From Brucella pseudogrignonensis (GTDB lineage Bacteria; Pseudomonadota; Alphaproteobacteria; Rhizobiales; Rhizobiaceae), in assembly GCF_002252525.1 (NCBI RefSeq), contig NZ_NNRM01000003.1:1-64000 (forward strand): 64,000 nt of DNA, read 5' to 3'. Shown here one piece after another: positions 36,567-44,938 of the stretch (its first letter is position 1; every line of letters starts with the position of its first letter). Below the pieces are notes generated by a model, which was not told where the DNA came from, made no database searches, and saw only the letters and a list, made by a program, of their open reading frames with translations. A program made the translations under genes and the position numbers.

Positions 36567-37154
36567 TTAGGCAATTGTTTTAATGCTCATTTCCTGCAGG
36601 TGACGCAGGAAGGCATCTGTGGAAGCAGCCACTTCACCCGAATTGTCTATTATGACGACATCGTCTGCACCGTCATCGAAGCTCACTTCGCGCTTAAGTC
36701 GCAAAGCGATTTCTTCTCGACTTTCACGTCCGCGCGATGCAAGCCGCTCTGCAAGTACTTCCGGCCTAGCCGAAATGACGACCACGGACCGTTCCGAATA
36801 AAGCCTGCGGATATCGCCAAGTACACGCCGCGAGACATTGGCAATCACGACGATACCGTCGGCGATTTCATCATCAAGCGATTTAGGCAATCCATAGCTC
36901 AGGCCATGCGCCTGCCAGTGCAGCGCGAAAGCACCCTCGCCTGCGGCTTTTGTAAATGCTGCTTCATCCAAACTGTCGTGATCTTCCGTGCCCGGCATTT
37001 GCGGACGCGTGATGATCCGGCGCACAAAATGAAACCGCGTGTCGCCCGCAAGAGCCACACGCGCTGCATCCATAATCGTGTCTTTGCCGGCCCCACTGGG
37101 GCCGACAACGGCAACGAAACAGCCTTTCGGCGTATCGGATTGCATCTGCATCAA
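36567..37154 (-). CDS. phnN: Ribose 1,5-bisphosphate phosphokinase
   Basis: Converts ribose 1,5-bisphosphate, a product of the C-P lyase pathway, to PRPP. A P-loop kinase of 195 residues, guanylate-kinase fold. Walker A is VGPSGAGKDTIMDA (about residues 17-30), followed by FVRRIITRPQM and EDHDSLDEAAF, and ALHWQAHGLSYGLP as in PhnN. Its ATG overlaps the phnM stop by four bases (ATGA), so the two are translationally coupled. Confidence 0.93.
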   Translation of the reverse strand: MMQMQSDTPKGCFVAVVGPSGAGKDTIMDAARVALAGDTRFHFVRRIITRPQMPGTEDHDSLDEAAFTKAAGEGAFALHWQAHGLSYGLPKSLDDEIADGIVVIANVSRRVLGDIRRLYSERSVVVISARPEVLAERLASRGRESREEIALRLKREVSFDDGADDVVIIDNSGEVAASTDAFLRHLQEMSIKTIA

Positions 37155-38290
37155 AGCACCCGTTCGCCTTCGCGCCAGACAGTGCGCACAACCGGAATTG
37201 CACCTTTCGGGCGCACGCGAACCAGATCGGCACGCTTTCCGATAGCGATTTCGCCGCGATCATCCATAGCCATGGCATCAGCCGGGTTCTTGGTTACGAG
37301 GCGGACAGCCTGTGGCAGCGCAATCGGACGCTCCCCCGAAGCAAGGCCGAAAGCCGACTGAATGAGGCTGAACGGAATGTAATCCGAGGACAGAATGTCG
37401 AGGCTGCCATTATCGACGAGATCGCGTGCAGCGATATTGCCGGAATGCGAGCCACCACGCACAATATTGGGGGCGCCCATCAGAATGGAAAGGCCTGCAC
37501 CTTTTGAAGCACTGGCTGCTTCCATCGTGGTCGGAAACTCGGCGATCCGCACACCATGGTCAAGTGATTCATCGACATGCGCGCTGGTCGCATCATCATG
37601 GCTGGCCAGCACGATGCTGCGCGCTGCTGCCAGTTCGGCAATGGCGCGACGATGTTTGGCCGAATAGGCGTCCGAATCCGCCATACGCTTCTCACAATGC
37701 ACCCGGAACTCCTCATCCGTGAGCTTCATCTTGCGCATGTAATAAGTGCGATACGTATTAAGATCAACGAATTGACGCTGTCCCGGTGCATGATCCATCA
37801 GCGAAGCGAGTTTAACGCGGTCATCACCTGCGAAAAGCTCGAATGTTTCAAGGCAATCTGCTGAGGATACTTCGCAGCGCAGGTGCAGAAAGTGGTCTGC
37901 ACGCAGGCGATTTTCCCGAACACCGCTTTCGATGGCGTCAGCAAGCATCCGCATATCCTTGCCCACGAAGTCACGGTCATAATCAGAACCAACGCGCATC
38001 GCATCGAAAACTGTCGTGATGCCCGATGCTGCAACCTGTGCATCATGCGCCTGAACCGCTGCATCGACATTCCAGCGCACCTTTGGACGCGGCGCGTAAT
38101 GGCTTTCCAGCTGATCGGTATGCAGCTCGATGAGGCCCGGAATGACATAATCGCCATCCATGTCATCGCCGCCATTGGTATTGCCCTGATCGATGGCGGC
38201 AATTTTGCCATCACGGATCAGGATAGAACCGGAAACGATCTCATCAGCAAGCACGATCTGCGCATTTTTCAGAACGGTTTCATTAGCCAT
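37151..38290 (-). CDS. phnM: alpha-D-ribose 1-methylphosphonate 5-triphosphate diphosphatase
   Basis: Amidohydrolase-family enzyme of 379 residues that removes pyrophosphate from the ribose-phosphonate triphosphate made by PhnGHIL. Metal-site motifs: [11 protein letters not shown] near residue 52, a later conserved region [23 protein letters not shown] and the distal Asp in [10 protein letters not shown]. The N-terminal GKIAAIDQ segment is the small beta-sandwich of amidohydrolases. It overlaps its neighbours by a few bases at both ends, so it is tightly coupled in the operon. Confidence 0.94.
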   Translation of the reverse strand: MANETVLKNAQIVLADEIVSGSILIRDGKIAAIDQGNTNGGDDMDGDYVIPGLIELHTDQLESHYAPRPKVRWNVDAAVQAHDAQVAASGITTVFDAMRVGSDYDRDFVGKDMRMLADAIESGVRENRLRADHFLHLRCEVSSADCLETFELFAGDDRVKLASLMDHAPGQRQFVDLNTYRTYYMRKMKLTDEEFRVHCEKRMADSDAYSAKHRRAIAELAAARSIVLASHDDATSAHVDESLDHGVRIAEFPTTMEAASASKGAGLSILMGAPNIVRGGSHSGNIAARDLVDNGSLDILSSDYIPFSLIQSAFGLASGERPIALPQAVRLVTKNPADAMAMDDRGEIAIGKRADLVRVRPKGAIPVVRTVWREGERVL

Positions 38291-38939
38291 TGGATAGCTC
38301 TTTCATGACCGCATTCGCATTGGCGGCCGTTTCATATTTCGAGAGGAATGCTTCGATATCGAGCGCGCGGAAATCATCGAGCGCCTGGCGCAGGCGATCA
38401 TGGCTCCAGTCCCACCAGGCCAGTCGATCCAGACGATTGCCGGTCGCAGCGTCGAAGCGTTCGCGAATGAGACGCGCCGGAACCCCACCAACAATTGTAT
38501 AGGGCGCCACGTCCCTGCTCACGACAGCTCCGGCACCGACAACAGAACCGTTGCCAACCGTCACACCCGGCAAGATGGTAGAGCCATGGCCAAGCCATGT
38601 GTCGTGACCGATTTTCACGGCATTGCCGCGACGCCAATCAAAGAACTCCGTCTCATCCTTTTCTTCCGGCCAGTAATCACCGGCGCGATAGGTGAAATGA
38701 TGCAACGTCGGACGCCATGTCGGATGATTGGTGGCATTAATACGCACATGGCTGGCGATATTGGAAAACTTGCCGATCTCAGCACACCAGATTTCGCAAT
38801 CGATACCGAGATAGGAATAGTCGTCCAGCACAGTCTCCGAAACACGGCTGCGCGCGCCGATCTCGGTATATCGACCAAGCTTGCTACCGTTTACTTCAGC
38901 CGTTTCGTGAACCAGTGGTTCTACCGAGAGCTTGGTCAT
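38283..38939 (-). CDS. Hexapeptide-repeat acyltransferase of the phosphonate operon
   Basis: A 218-residue left-handed beta-helix transferase of the chloramphenicol/xenobiotic acetyltransferase type found in many rhizobial phn operons. Hexapeptide repeats are visible in [17 protein letters not shown] and again in [31 protein letters not shown], ending in the AxxP-type [13 protein letters not shown]. Its exact role is not known; N-acetylation of aminophosphonates is one proposal for acyltransferases in this pathway. It lies between phnL and phnM with ATGA-type overlaps on both sides, so it is a bona fide operon member. Confidence 0.88.
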   Translation of the reverse strand: MTKLSVEPLVHETAEVNGSKLGRYTEIGARSRVSETVLDDYSYLGIDCEIWCAEIGKFSNIASHVRINATNHPTWRPTLHHFTYRAGDYWPEEKDETEFFDWRRGNAVKIGHDTWLGHGSTILPGVTVGNGSVVGAGAVVSRDVAPYTIVGGVPARLIRERFDAATGNRLDRLAWWDWSHDRLRQALDDFRALDIEAFLSKYETAANANAVMKELSNG

Positions 38940-39655
38940 GCTGCTGCCCTCGGCGAGAAAGCGGTTACGTCGATAATGCGATCAGCAACCTGTTCACGCA
39001 CATCTTCATCGTGGAAAATGCCAAGCATTGCGACGCCTTGCGCCTTCTTGGCCTTGATGAGATCAACAACGACTGCCCTGTTTTTGGCATCGAGCGAAGC
39101 GGTCGGCTCATCGAGAAGCAACACCGGATGATCCGTGATGAAACCGCGCGCAATATTTACGCGCTGCTGCTCACCGCCAGAGAAGGTTGCAGGTGGCAAT
39201 ACCCAGAGCCGTTCCGGCAGGTTGAGCTGCGCGAGCAATTCACTTGCACGATTGCGAGCAGCATCGCGATCAACACCGCGAGCCACCAATGGCTCCGCAA
39301 CGACATCGATTGCCGCCACGCGTGGCAATGTGCGCAGGAACTGGCTGACATAACCAATCGTATCACGCCGAACGGCCAGCACTTCGCGCGGATCGGCTGT
39401 TGCCAGATCCACCATACGGTCTTCGTGACGAATAAGGATAGAACCTGCATTCACGGCGTAATTGCCATAGACCATCTTGAGAATGGAGCTTTTACCAGCA
39501 CCGGAAGGTCCGCCAAGCACGGCGCATTCGCCTGCTTCCAGATTGAAGTCCACACCACTTACGACTGGCAACTGAATGCCACCCTGCAAGTGCATCGTGA
39601 ACGTCTTCGCCAGACCCGACACGGCCAGCGGAGAGGATGTTCTAACTTGTGTCAT
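38936..39655 (-). CDS. phnL: C-P lyase system protein PhnL (ABC-type ATPase)
   Basis: ATPase-like subunit associated with the C-P lyase core complex, 239 residues. Walker A is [10 protein letters not shown], the signature FSGGEQQR and Walker [13 protein letters not shown]-terminal [15 protein letters not shown] resembles other PhnL. It begins 67 bases after phnK and overlaps the acyltransferase gene by four bases. Confidence 0.94.
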   Translation of the reverse strand: MTQVRTSSPLAVSGLAKTFTMHLQGGIQLPVVSGVDFNLEAGECAVLGGPSGAGKSSILKMVYGNYAVNAGSILIRHEDRMVDLATADPREVLAVRRDTIGYVSQFLRTLPRVAAIDVVAEPLVARGVDRDAARNRASELLAQLNLPERLWVLPPATFSGGEQQRVNIARGFITDHPVLLLDEPTASLDAKNRAVVVDLIKAKKAQGVAMLGIFHDEDVREQVADRIIDVTAFSPRAAA

Positions 39656-39722
39656 TTCTCACCTCACGCATGAAGTTTCGCTAATTTACGAACAACACGC
39701 TGCAAACATCTGTTTTAATTTA

Positions 39723-40511
39723 CTAAACCTGCAGAATAGACGACACGAGCAGCTGCGTGTAAGGCGCTTGCGGGTCATCCAGAACGCGGTCGGTCAGGCC
39801 CTGTTCGACAATATGGCCGTCTTTCATGACCATGATGCGATGGGACAGAAGACGCGCCACTGCGAGATCGTGGGTCACGATGACAACCGAAAGGCCGAGA
39901 TCGCTCACCAGACCGCGCAGCAGGTCGAGAAGGCGTGCCTGCACGGACACGTCGAGACCGCCGGTCGGTTCATCCATGAAAACAAGACGCGGAGCCGTGA
40001 CGAGATTGCGAGCAATCTGGAGACGCTGACGCATACCGCCGGAGAAAGCGCGGGGCTGGTCGTCGATGCGGTCAGCAGCGATTTCGACACGTCCGAGCCA
40101 TTCAGTTGCCGTGTTGCGAATATTGCCATAATGGCGCTCGCCAACAGCCATCAGCCGTTCACCGACATTGGCACCCGCCGAAACGGTCATGCGCAGACCA
40201 TCCGAAGGATTCTGATGCACAAAGCCCCAGTCGGTACGCATCAGGAAGCGACGTTCAGCCTCTCCGATCTTGTAAAGATCACGGAACTCGCCATCACGCA
40301 TCCGGTATTCCACACTGCCCGATGTCGGTTCCAGACGTGTCGCCAGGCAGTTGAGCAAAGTCGTCTTGCCCGAACCCGATTCACCGACGATGGCCAGCAC
40401 TTCGCCCGGCCACAGCGAGAAATCGATATCCGCACAACCGCGACGACTGCCATAAAACTTCGAGAGATTGCTGACTTTCAGCAGAGGTTCGACGCTCATT
40501 TCAATACTCAT
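39723..40511 (-). CDS. phnK: C-P lyase system protein PhnK (ABC-type ATPase)
   Basis: ATPase-like subunit of the C-P lyase complex; in E. coli it docks on PhnJ. It has 262 residues with Walker A GESGSGKTT, signature FSGGMRQR, Walker B VFMDEPTGGLD and switch His in VTHDLAV. PhnK-specific are YGSRRGCADIDFSLWPGEVL and a CLATRLEPTSG segment. The first ATG at 40511 overlaps the phnJ stop; a second ATG (MSVEPLLKV) is four codons later. Confidence 0.94.
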   Translation of the reverse strand: MSIEMSVEPLLKVSNLSKFYGSRRGCADIDFSLWPGEVLAIVGESGSGKTTLLNCLATRLEPTSGSVEYRMRDGEFRDLYKIGEAERRFLMRTDWGFVHQNPSDGLRMTVSAGANVGERLMAVGERHYGNIRNTATEWLGRVEIAADRIDDQPRAFSGGMRQRLQIARNLVTAPRLVFMDEPTGGLDVSVQARLLDLLRGLVSDLGLSVVIVTHDLAVARLLSHRIMVMKDGHIVEQGLTDRVLDDPQAPYTQLLVSSILQV

Positions 40512-41401
40512 TTCAGGGCTCCCTTGGCTGCGGCCTCATTGTTCGCTGCCAGATGGCCAAAGTGGCCATTCGCCTGACGATCTTCACAATAATCGGTGTC
40601 GGAGCAGACAAACATCGAGCCGCCACGGTCATCGAGCACGACTTCGTCGAGATAGACGCCGCGAGCGCCACACAATGCGCAAGGCTGTTTGAATTTCTGC
40701 ACTTCAAATGGATGATCCTCGAAATCGAGGCTCACGACATCCGTATAAGGCGGTACGGCATAGATGCGCTTTTCACGACCAGCACCAAAAAGCTGCAAAG
40801 CAGGCGACATATGCATCTTTGGATTGTCGAACTTGGGCGTCGGCGACGGTGCCATGACATAGCGCCCTTCGATCATCACCGGATAATCATAGGTCTTGGC
40901 GATATGGCCGTGGCGCGCGATATCTTCGTAAAGCTTCACATGCATGAGGCCATATTCGGCAAGCGCGTGCATCTTGCGCGTTTCGGTTTCACGCGGTTCC
41001 AGAAAACGCAGCGGCTCAGGAATTGGCACCTGATAGACAATCACCTGCCCTTCAGTTAGCGGATATTCCGGAATGCGGTGACGTGTCTGGATGATAGTCG
41101 CCTCACCCGTATGGGTGGTCACGGCAACATCGGCAGTTTTCTGGAAGAATGCCCGGATGGAAACGGCATTGGTCGTATCATCAGCGCCCTGATCGATAAC
41201 TTTGAGCACATCATCCTGACCGAGAATTGCCGCCGTCACCTGCACGCCGCCTGTGCCCCAGCCATAAGGCATCGGCATTTCACGGCTTGCGAACGGAACC
41301 TGATAGCCCGGAATAGCAATGGCTTTCAGGATAGCACGACGGATCATCCGCTTTGTCTGCTCGTCCAGATAGGCGAAATTGTAATTGGCTAGATCGCTCA
41401 T
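40508..41401 (-). CDS. phnJ: Alpha-D-ribose 1-methylphosphonate 5-phosphate C-P lyase
   Basis: Radical SAM enzyme that breaks the carbon-phosphorus bond, 297 residues. The PhnJ-type [4Fe-4S] motif C-x2-C-x21-C is present: CALC and then FVCSD exactly 21 residues later, with a further Cys in DYCED that matches the catalytic thiyl Cys region. The N-terminal part reads NFAYLDEQTKRMIRRAILKAIAIPGYQVPF, standard for PhnJ. It overlaps phnK and phnI by four bases each and needs PhnGHI as partners. Confidence 0.97.
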   Translation of the reverse strand: MSDLANYNFAYLDEQTKRMIRRAILKAIAIPGYQVPFASREMPMPYGWGTGGVQVTAAILGQDDVLKVIDQGADDTTNAVSIRAFFQKTADVAVTTHTGEATIIQTRHRIPEYPLTEGQVIVYQVPIPEPLRFLEPRETETRKMHALAEYGLMHVKLYEDIARHGHIAKTYDYPVMIEGRYVMAPSPTPKFDNPKMHMSPALQLFGAGREKRIYAVPPYTDVVSLDFEDHPFEVQKFKQPCALCGARGVYLDEVVLDDRGGSMFVCSDTDYCEDRQANGHFGHLAANNEAAAKGALK

Positions 41402-42567
41402 TCTGCTGCTTCCTTGCCTGCGGCAATATTGGCTGCTGCTTCCTTGCCTGTGCCGATATTGGCTGCTGCTTCGGTTGCCAAAACTTCAGTCTCGTTGTTC
41501 GCTTGTTCATATTCCGCACGCATACGGCGGATGAGATCGAGCTCGGCCTGAAAGTCCACGTAATGGGGCAATTTCAGATGCTCGACGAAGCCCGTCGACT
41601 GCACATTATCGGAATGGGAGATGACAAATTCTTCGTCCTGCGCGGGTGCTGTCACATCCGCATCGAATTCGCGGACACGCAGCGCCCGGTCGCAAAGCGA
41701 CATCGACATGGCTTTGCGCTCGCTTTGTCCGAACACCAGACCGTAGCCACGGGTGAACTGTGGTGCCTGCTTGGACGAGCCTTTGAACTGGCTCACCATC
41801 TGGCATTCGGTCAGCTGAACACGGCCAAGCGAAACGGAAAAGCCGAGCTCAGGCACATCAAACTCAACCTCCACCTCGCCAATGCGGATTTCACCGACAA
41901 ATGGATGCGTGTTGCCATAACCGCGTTGCGTGGAATAACCCAGAGCCAGCAGGAAGCCTTCATCACCGCGCGCCAAAGCCTGCAAGCGCAGATCACGCGG
42001 CATCGGGAACGTCCAAGGTTCGCGGGTAAGATCGCCCGGCTCATGCCCCTCCGGCATCGCACCGTCTTCTTCGATCATGCCGTTGACACCGAGAATATCG
42101 GTCACGCGTGGCGTTTCTTCAGGCTCAGTCGCACGCGCTTCCGGCTCGGGAACACTGACATCACCCGCCAGTTCCGGATCAAGCAGACGATGCGTGTAGT
42201 CAAATGTCGGCCCCAACAGCTGCCCGCCGGGGAGGTCTTTATAGGTGGCCGAAATGCGGCGTTCGATAAGCATATTCGCGGTCTCAAGGGGTAGCGAATA
42301 GCCAAAACGCGGCAGGGTTGTGCGGTAGGCACGAACCAGAAAGATTGCCTCAATCAGATCGCCCCGCGACTGGCGCACGGCAAGTGCTGCGAGTTCTCGG
42401 TCATAAAGCGAACCTTCGGCCATGACGCGATCAACGGCGAGACCCAGCTGTTCGGCAATCTGGTCAAGACGCAACGCCGGAACCGAACGGTCGCCACGAC
42501 GGCGATCATCAAGCAGACGGTGGGCATTGCGGATGGCGGTTTCACCGCCCTTTACAGCAACATACAT
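41398..42567 (-). CDS. phnI: C-P lyase core subunit PhnI
   Basis: Core subunit of the PhnGHIJ complex that, with PhnGHL, forms the ribose-phosphonate triphosphate. It has 389 residues. The start MYVAVKGGETAIRNAH, LDDRRRGDRS and later GYGNTHPFVGEIRIGEVEVE are PhnI hallmarks. The last ~25 residues are an Ala/Lys/Glu tail made of a 10-residue repeat (AAANIGTGKE, AAANIAAGKE, AAE), encoded by a 30-bp tandem repeat; this tail is beyond the conserved PhnI region. The gene begins just after phnH. Confidence 0.95.
   Translation of the reverse strand: MYVAVKGGETAIRNAHRLLDDRRRGDRSVPALRLDQIAEQLGLAVDRVMAEGSLYDRELAALAVRQSRGDLIEAIFLVRAYRTTLPRFGYSLPLETANMLIERRISATYKDLPGGQLLGPTFDYTHRLLDPELAGDVSVPEPEARATEPEETPRVTDILGVNGMIEEDGAMPEGHEPGDLTREPWTFPMPRDLRLQALARGDEGFLLALGYSTQRGYGNTHPFVGEIRIGEVEVEFDVPELGFSVSLGRVQLTECQMVSQFKGSSKQAPQFTRGYGLVFGQSERKAMSMSLCDRALRVREFDADVTAPAQDEEFVISHSDNVQSTGFVEHLKLPHYVDFQAELDLIRRMRAEYEQANNETEVLATEAAANIGTGKEAAANIAAGKEAAE
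41403..41474. repeat. 30-bp tandem repeat at the 3' end of phnI
   Basis: Two units of 30 bp beginning CTGCTGCTTCCTTGCCTG (41403-41432, 41433-41462; two mismatches) and a partial third. It encodes in-frame 10-residue repeats in PhnI, so copy-number change would not shift frame. Confidence 0.9.
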
Positions 42568-42570
42568 GGA

Positions 42571-43242
42571 TTAGCCCTCAATCTTTTCGACAGCATGATC
42601 TTTTCCGAAAACCGGTTCCCACTTTTCGGGATCATGCTCCAAACTTGCTATACGCGTGGTGCGGGGAAGCGCTGCGACTTTGCCATCAGCGACAAGCACC
42701 AGATCGATACCCAGCGGAAACAACGCGCCATTTTCACGCCATTGCGCAGCAAAATCCTGCGGCAAACCATCAACGGTGAGCACAGTTTCATCCTTGATGC
42801 CCGGGCCTTTGAGGCTGAAACCCTGCCCGCTCGTCAGAGACGAAACTGCTAGAACAACAGTCGTCGAACGATCCGGAAATTCAGGGTCTCCCTGCGCGAA
42901 GGAAGAAAGTGCCGGCAACGATTGCGTATCCGTTACAAGTGCGAACTGCGCTTTCGACTGATCGCCGACGATTGGTGCACCAGTATGGAATGTCAGCCAT
43001 GCCGTCGCATCCTGATTGGCTGCAATTTCAGCATCGACCCAGACGCTTGCGTCGTGATCAAGAAGCGTTGCTGCGATCAGGCCAAGCTCAGGCGTAAGCG
43101 GCTTTGGTGGCACAGCCGCACTAGGCAGCGAATGGATACGACCAGGATTGGCCATTGCGTGCATAACTGCATGAAACGCCGACTGCGCTTCATTGACTGG
43201 ATCAGCCAGTCCGCCTTCAAATGCAGAAGAAGAATGGAGCAT
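42571..43242 (-). CDS. phnH: C-P lyase core subunit PhnH with repeat-derived C-terminus
   Basis: Core subunit of the C-P lyase complex, 223 residues. PhnH features include GGLADPVNEAQSAFHAVMHAMANPGRIHSL at the N-terminus and PLGIDLVLVADGKVAALPRTTRI near the end. The E. coli protein (about 194 residues) stops just after PRTT; here some 23 residues follow, of which about 202-217 (EHDPEKWEPVFGKDHA) are encoded by a palindromic element found elsewhere in non-coding spacers. The core is normal, so function is probably kept. The phnG stop and phnH start share one base. Confidence 0.93.
   Translation of the reverse strand: MLHSSSAFEGGLADPVNEAQSAFHAVMHAMANPGRIHSLPSAAVPPKPLTPELGLIAATLLDHDASVWVDAEIAANQDATAWLTFHTGAPIVGDQSKAQFALVTDTQSLPALSSFAQGDPEFPDRSTTVVLAVSSLTSGQGFSLKGPGIKDETVLTVDGLPQDFAAQWRENGALFPLGIDLVLVADGKVAALPRTTRIASLEHDPEKWEPVFGKDHAVEKIEG
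42591..42640. repeat. Dispersed palindromic element, family A, inside the phnH coding end
   Basis: CAGCATGATCTTTTCCGAAA, the ACCGGTTCCCAC core, and CTTTTCGGGATCATGCTCC form a near-perfect hairpin. It matches 33650-33699 almost base for base. It lies within the last codons of phnH rather than between genes. Confidence 0.85.
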
Positions 43243-43781
43243 CAGTTATCTCCCCGAACCATTGTGAAGAAATCGACCTTCGTGGCAGCAGCTTCGCCGC
43301 GCCGTTTTGCATCCGCAGTATCGACACGACCACGCAATGCGTTGAGCACACTGCTTTCGATCGCATCGCGGGTGGCCTCATCGAGCCAAAGCGCATCAAA
43401 CAATGCAGCGAGCTTCGCCTTTTCCTGATCACGTCCCAGCGCATAGGAATGCCCAACCGAGCCATTCGCCAGACGAACAGTTGCGCGGGTGACGGTTGCC
43501 TCGCCAACATTGAACGGAGCACCGCCACCGCCAATACGACCGCGCATCATAACAAGTCCGGTTTCCGGACCACGCAAAACTTCAAATTCAGGCTTGTCTG
43601 CCCAGTTCTGCCAGAACGTTTTCAATTCTTCGCCGCTTGCGCGAGCGAGGAGCGCCATACTGGCCTGACGTGCTGCTTGACGTGCTGCCTGCGTTGCATC
43701 CGGCGCCAAATTGCTTCCAGCGATGGAGCCACCTCCACTTTCAACTGTGCTGTGCCGCGTAGTATGCTCCGTCGTGTTCAT
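43242..43781 (-). CDS. phnG: C-P lyase core subunit PhnG
   Basis: Core subunit of the C-P lyase complex and first gene of the operon, 179 residues. The conserved part starts around residue 40 (QASMALLARASGEELKTFWQNW) and contains FEVLRGPETGLVMMRGRIGGGGAPFNVGEATVTRATVRL, typical of PhnG. The N-terminal ~40 residues are Ser/Gly/Ala-rich with an AARQAARQAS repeat and exceed the E. coli length (about 150); a start within this leader cannot be excluded, but no better ribosome-binding site is seen. It is transcribed from the phnF-phnG control region. Confidence 0.93.
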   Translation of the reverse strand: MNTTEHTTRHSTVESGGGSIAGSNLAPDATQAARQAARQASMALLARASGEELKTFWQNWADKPEFEVLRGPETGLVMMRGRIGGGGAPFNVGEATVTRATVRLANGSVGHSYALGRDQEKAKLAALFDALWLDEATRDAIESSVLNALRGRVDTADAKRRGEAAATKVDFFTMVRGDN

Positions 43782-43825
43782 GAGCTTATCCGCCCTATCT
43801 AATCCGGTTGACTTGATCGCCTTAA

Positions 43826-43845
43826 TTGTCTATTCATATAGACAA
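43826..43845. promoter_or_regulatory. Probable PhnF operator
   Basis: TTGTCTAT and ATAGACAA form a perfect inverted repeat around TCAT, 45 bases upstream of phnG. The GTCTAT/ATAGAC arms fit the operators of HutC-type GntR regulators, to which PhnF belongs. It lies between the Pho box and phnG, a place suited to repression. Confidence 0.6.
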
Positions 43846-43877
43846 CTATACAATACCAGAATGAATACACCCTGCCA

Positions 43878-43895
43878 ATGACAGGACGATGACAA
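43878..43895 (-). promoter_or_regulatory. Probable Pho box (PhoB site) for the phn operon
   Basis: Read on the minus strand: TTGTCAT, four bases, CTGTCAT, which matches the PhoB consensus of two CTGTCAT-type heptamers 11 bp apart. A third heptamer (TTGTCAT) lies 10 bp further at 43899-43905. Its orientation points to phnG, whose -10 region would be near the PhnF operator. PhoB control of C-P lyase is well established in other bacteria. Confidence 0.75.
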
Positions 43896-43913
43896 TTGAT
43901 GACAAAGGCGCAG

Positions 43914-44684
43914 ATGAAAAAGAGCGGACGGATTGAGAGAAACAGCGGTGTAGCCATCTGGCGGCAGATTGCCGACGAGATACGCGGCGACATCATGGCC
44001 GGGAAACTTGCTACGGGCGCGCGTATGCCAGCCGAAATGGACCTGGCAGAACGATTTGGCGTCAATCGCCATACGGTGCGCAGCGCAATTGCGGCTCTTA
44101 CGCAGGAAGGCGTATTGCGCGCGGAACAAGGACGCGGCACTTTTATCGCCAATGCAAAACGCCTTACCTACCAGATCGGACGCCGCACGCGTATTTCGCA
44201 ATCGCTGGCTTCGCAGGTACGCGACATGAAGGGCGCATTGCTCGCTTCCGACACAGTGCCCGCTTCTCAAGACATAGCCGAAGCTCTTGCGATTGAGATC
44301 GGTTCACCTGTTACGCAACTGGAAACCTTACACAGTGCCGACGGACGCCCTGTGTCGCGCGCTACACTTTGGATTAGCGCCGAAAAATTTCCGGAAATCA
44401 CCACGGACTATGCAGAGAGTGGTTCTGTCACCGTGGCGTTCAGAAAAGCAGGTCTTACGGATTATTTCCGCAAATCGACAATCATTTCCGCCCGACATGC
44501 AGATTCGGATGATCTGAAACATTTAAAACTTTCGCCAGGCGCCATTGTGCTGACAGCCAAAGCTATCAATGTGAACACGGATGGGGAACCGATCCAATAT
44601 TCGCTCACCCGGTTCTCTGCAGACAATATGGAATTCTCAATCGAGACTTATCCCGGCGATCCTCAGATGAATGACATGAACTAG
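43914..44684 (+). CDS. phnF: GntR-type (HutC subfamily) regulator of phosphonate genes
   Basis: Regulator of 256 residues, divergent from the phn operon. The N-terminal winged helix is WRQIADEIRGDIMAGKLATGARMPAEMDLAERFGVNRHTVRSAIAALTQEGVLRAEQGRGTFI, and the C-terminal UTRA ligand domain follows from about residue 95. The start at 43914 (MKKSGRIE) is chosen because AAAGG lies six bases upstream, and because earlier in-frame starts (TTG 43896, ATG 43899) overlap the third Pho heptamer. It probably represses the phn operon; PhnF is known as a repressor in Mycobacterium. Confidence 0.93.
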   Translation: MKKSGRIERNSGVAIWRQIADEIRGDIMAGKLATGARMPAEMDLAERFGVNRHTVRSAIAALTQEGVLRAEQGRGTFIANAKRLTYQIGRRTRISQSLASQVRDMKGALLASDTVPASQDIAEALAIEIGSPVTQLETLHSADGRPVSRATLWISAEKFPEITTDYAESGSVTVAFRKAGLTDYFRKSTIISARHADSDDLKHLKLSPGAIVLTAKAINVNTDGEPIQYSLTRFSADNMEFSIETYPGDPQMNDMN

Positions 44685-44811
44685 ATCATACTAATTCAGA
44701 TACTGCTAAAAGCGGCCCAGAAGCGGCTTTAATCACGCACTGGTGGTCTGATTCTAACATTTGCTCAGCATAAGTGTCAGCCGGGATTCAAACGACAAAC
44801 TCAATCCACTA

Positions 44812-44831
44812 GGGCGCCGTGCGCCCTTTTT
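44812..44831 (+). terminator. Terminator downstream of phnF
   Basis: GGGCGC and GCGCCC pair around CGT and are followed by TTTTT. It lies ~130 bases beyond the phnF stop in an otherwise empty spacer and may end the phnF transcript or a small RNA. Confidence 0.75.
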
Positions 44832-44862
44832 GGCACACAAAAGTCGCTCTAACACTTTATAT

Positions 44863-44915
44863 TTACAGCATAGTTTTACCTTAAACTGATTCAATTTTAA
44901 GGAATTATGCTGTAA
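44863..44915. repeat. Palindromic element upstream of arsC
   Basis: TTACAGCATA at the left and TATGCTGTAA at the right, with CCTTAAA and TTTTAAGG inside, form an imperfect 53-bp palindrome. It resembles the intergenic palindromes of Brucellaceae. It ends ~24 bases before the arsC start. Confidence 0.7.
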
Positions 44916-44938
44916 CTAATTCAAGCAGGAAAACGCCG

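Noticed and set aside
44775-44831. A tRNA-like T-arm fragment (GGGATTCAAAC) next to a terminator after phnF
   Set aside because: No acceptor, D or anticodon stem can be folded around it on either strand, so it is not called a tRNA remnant.
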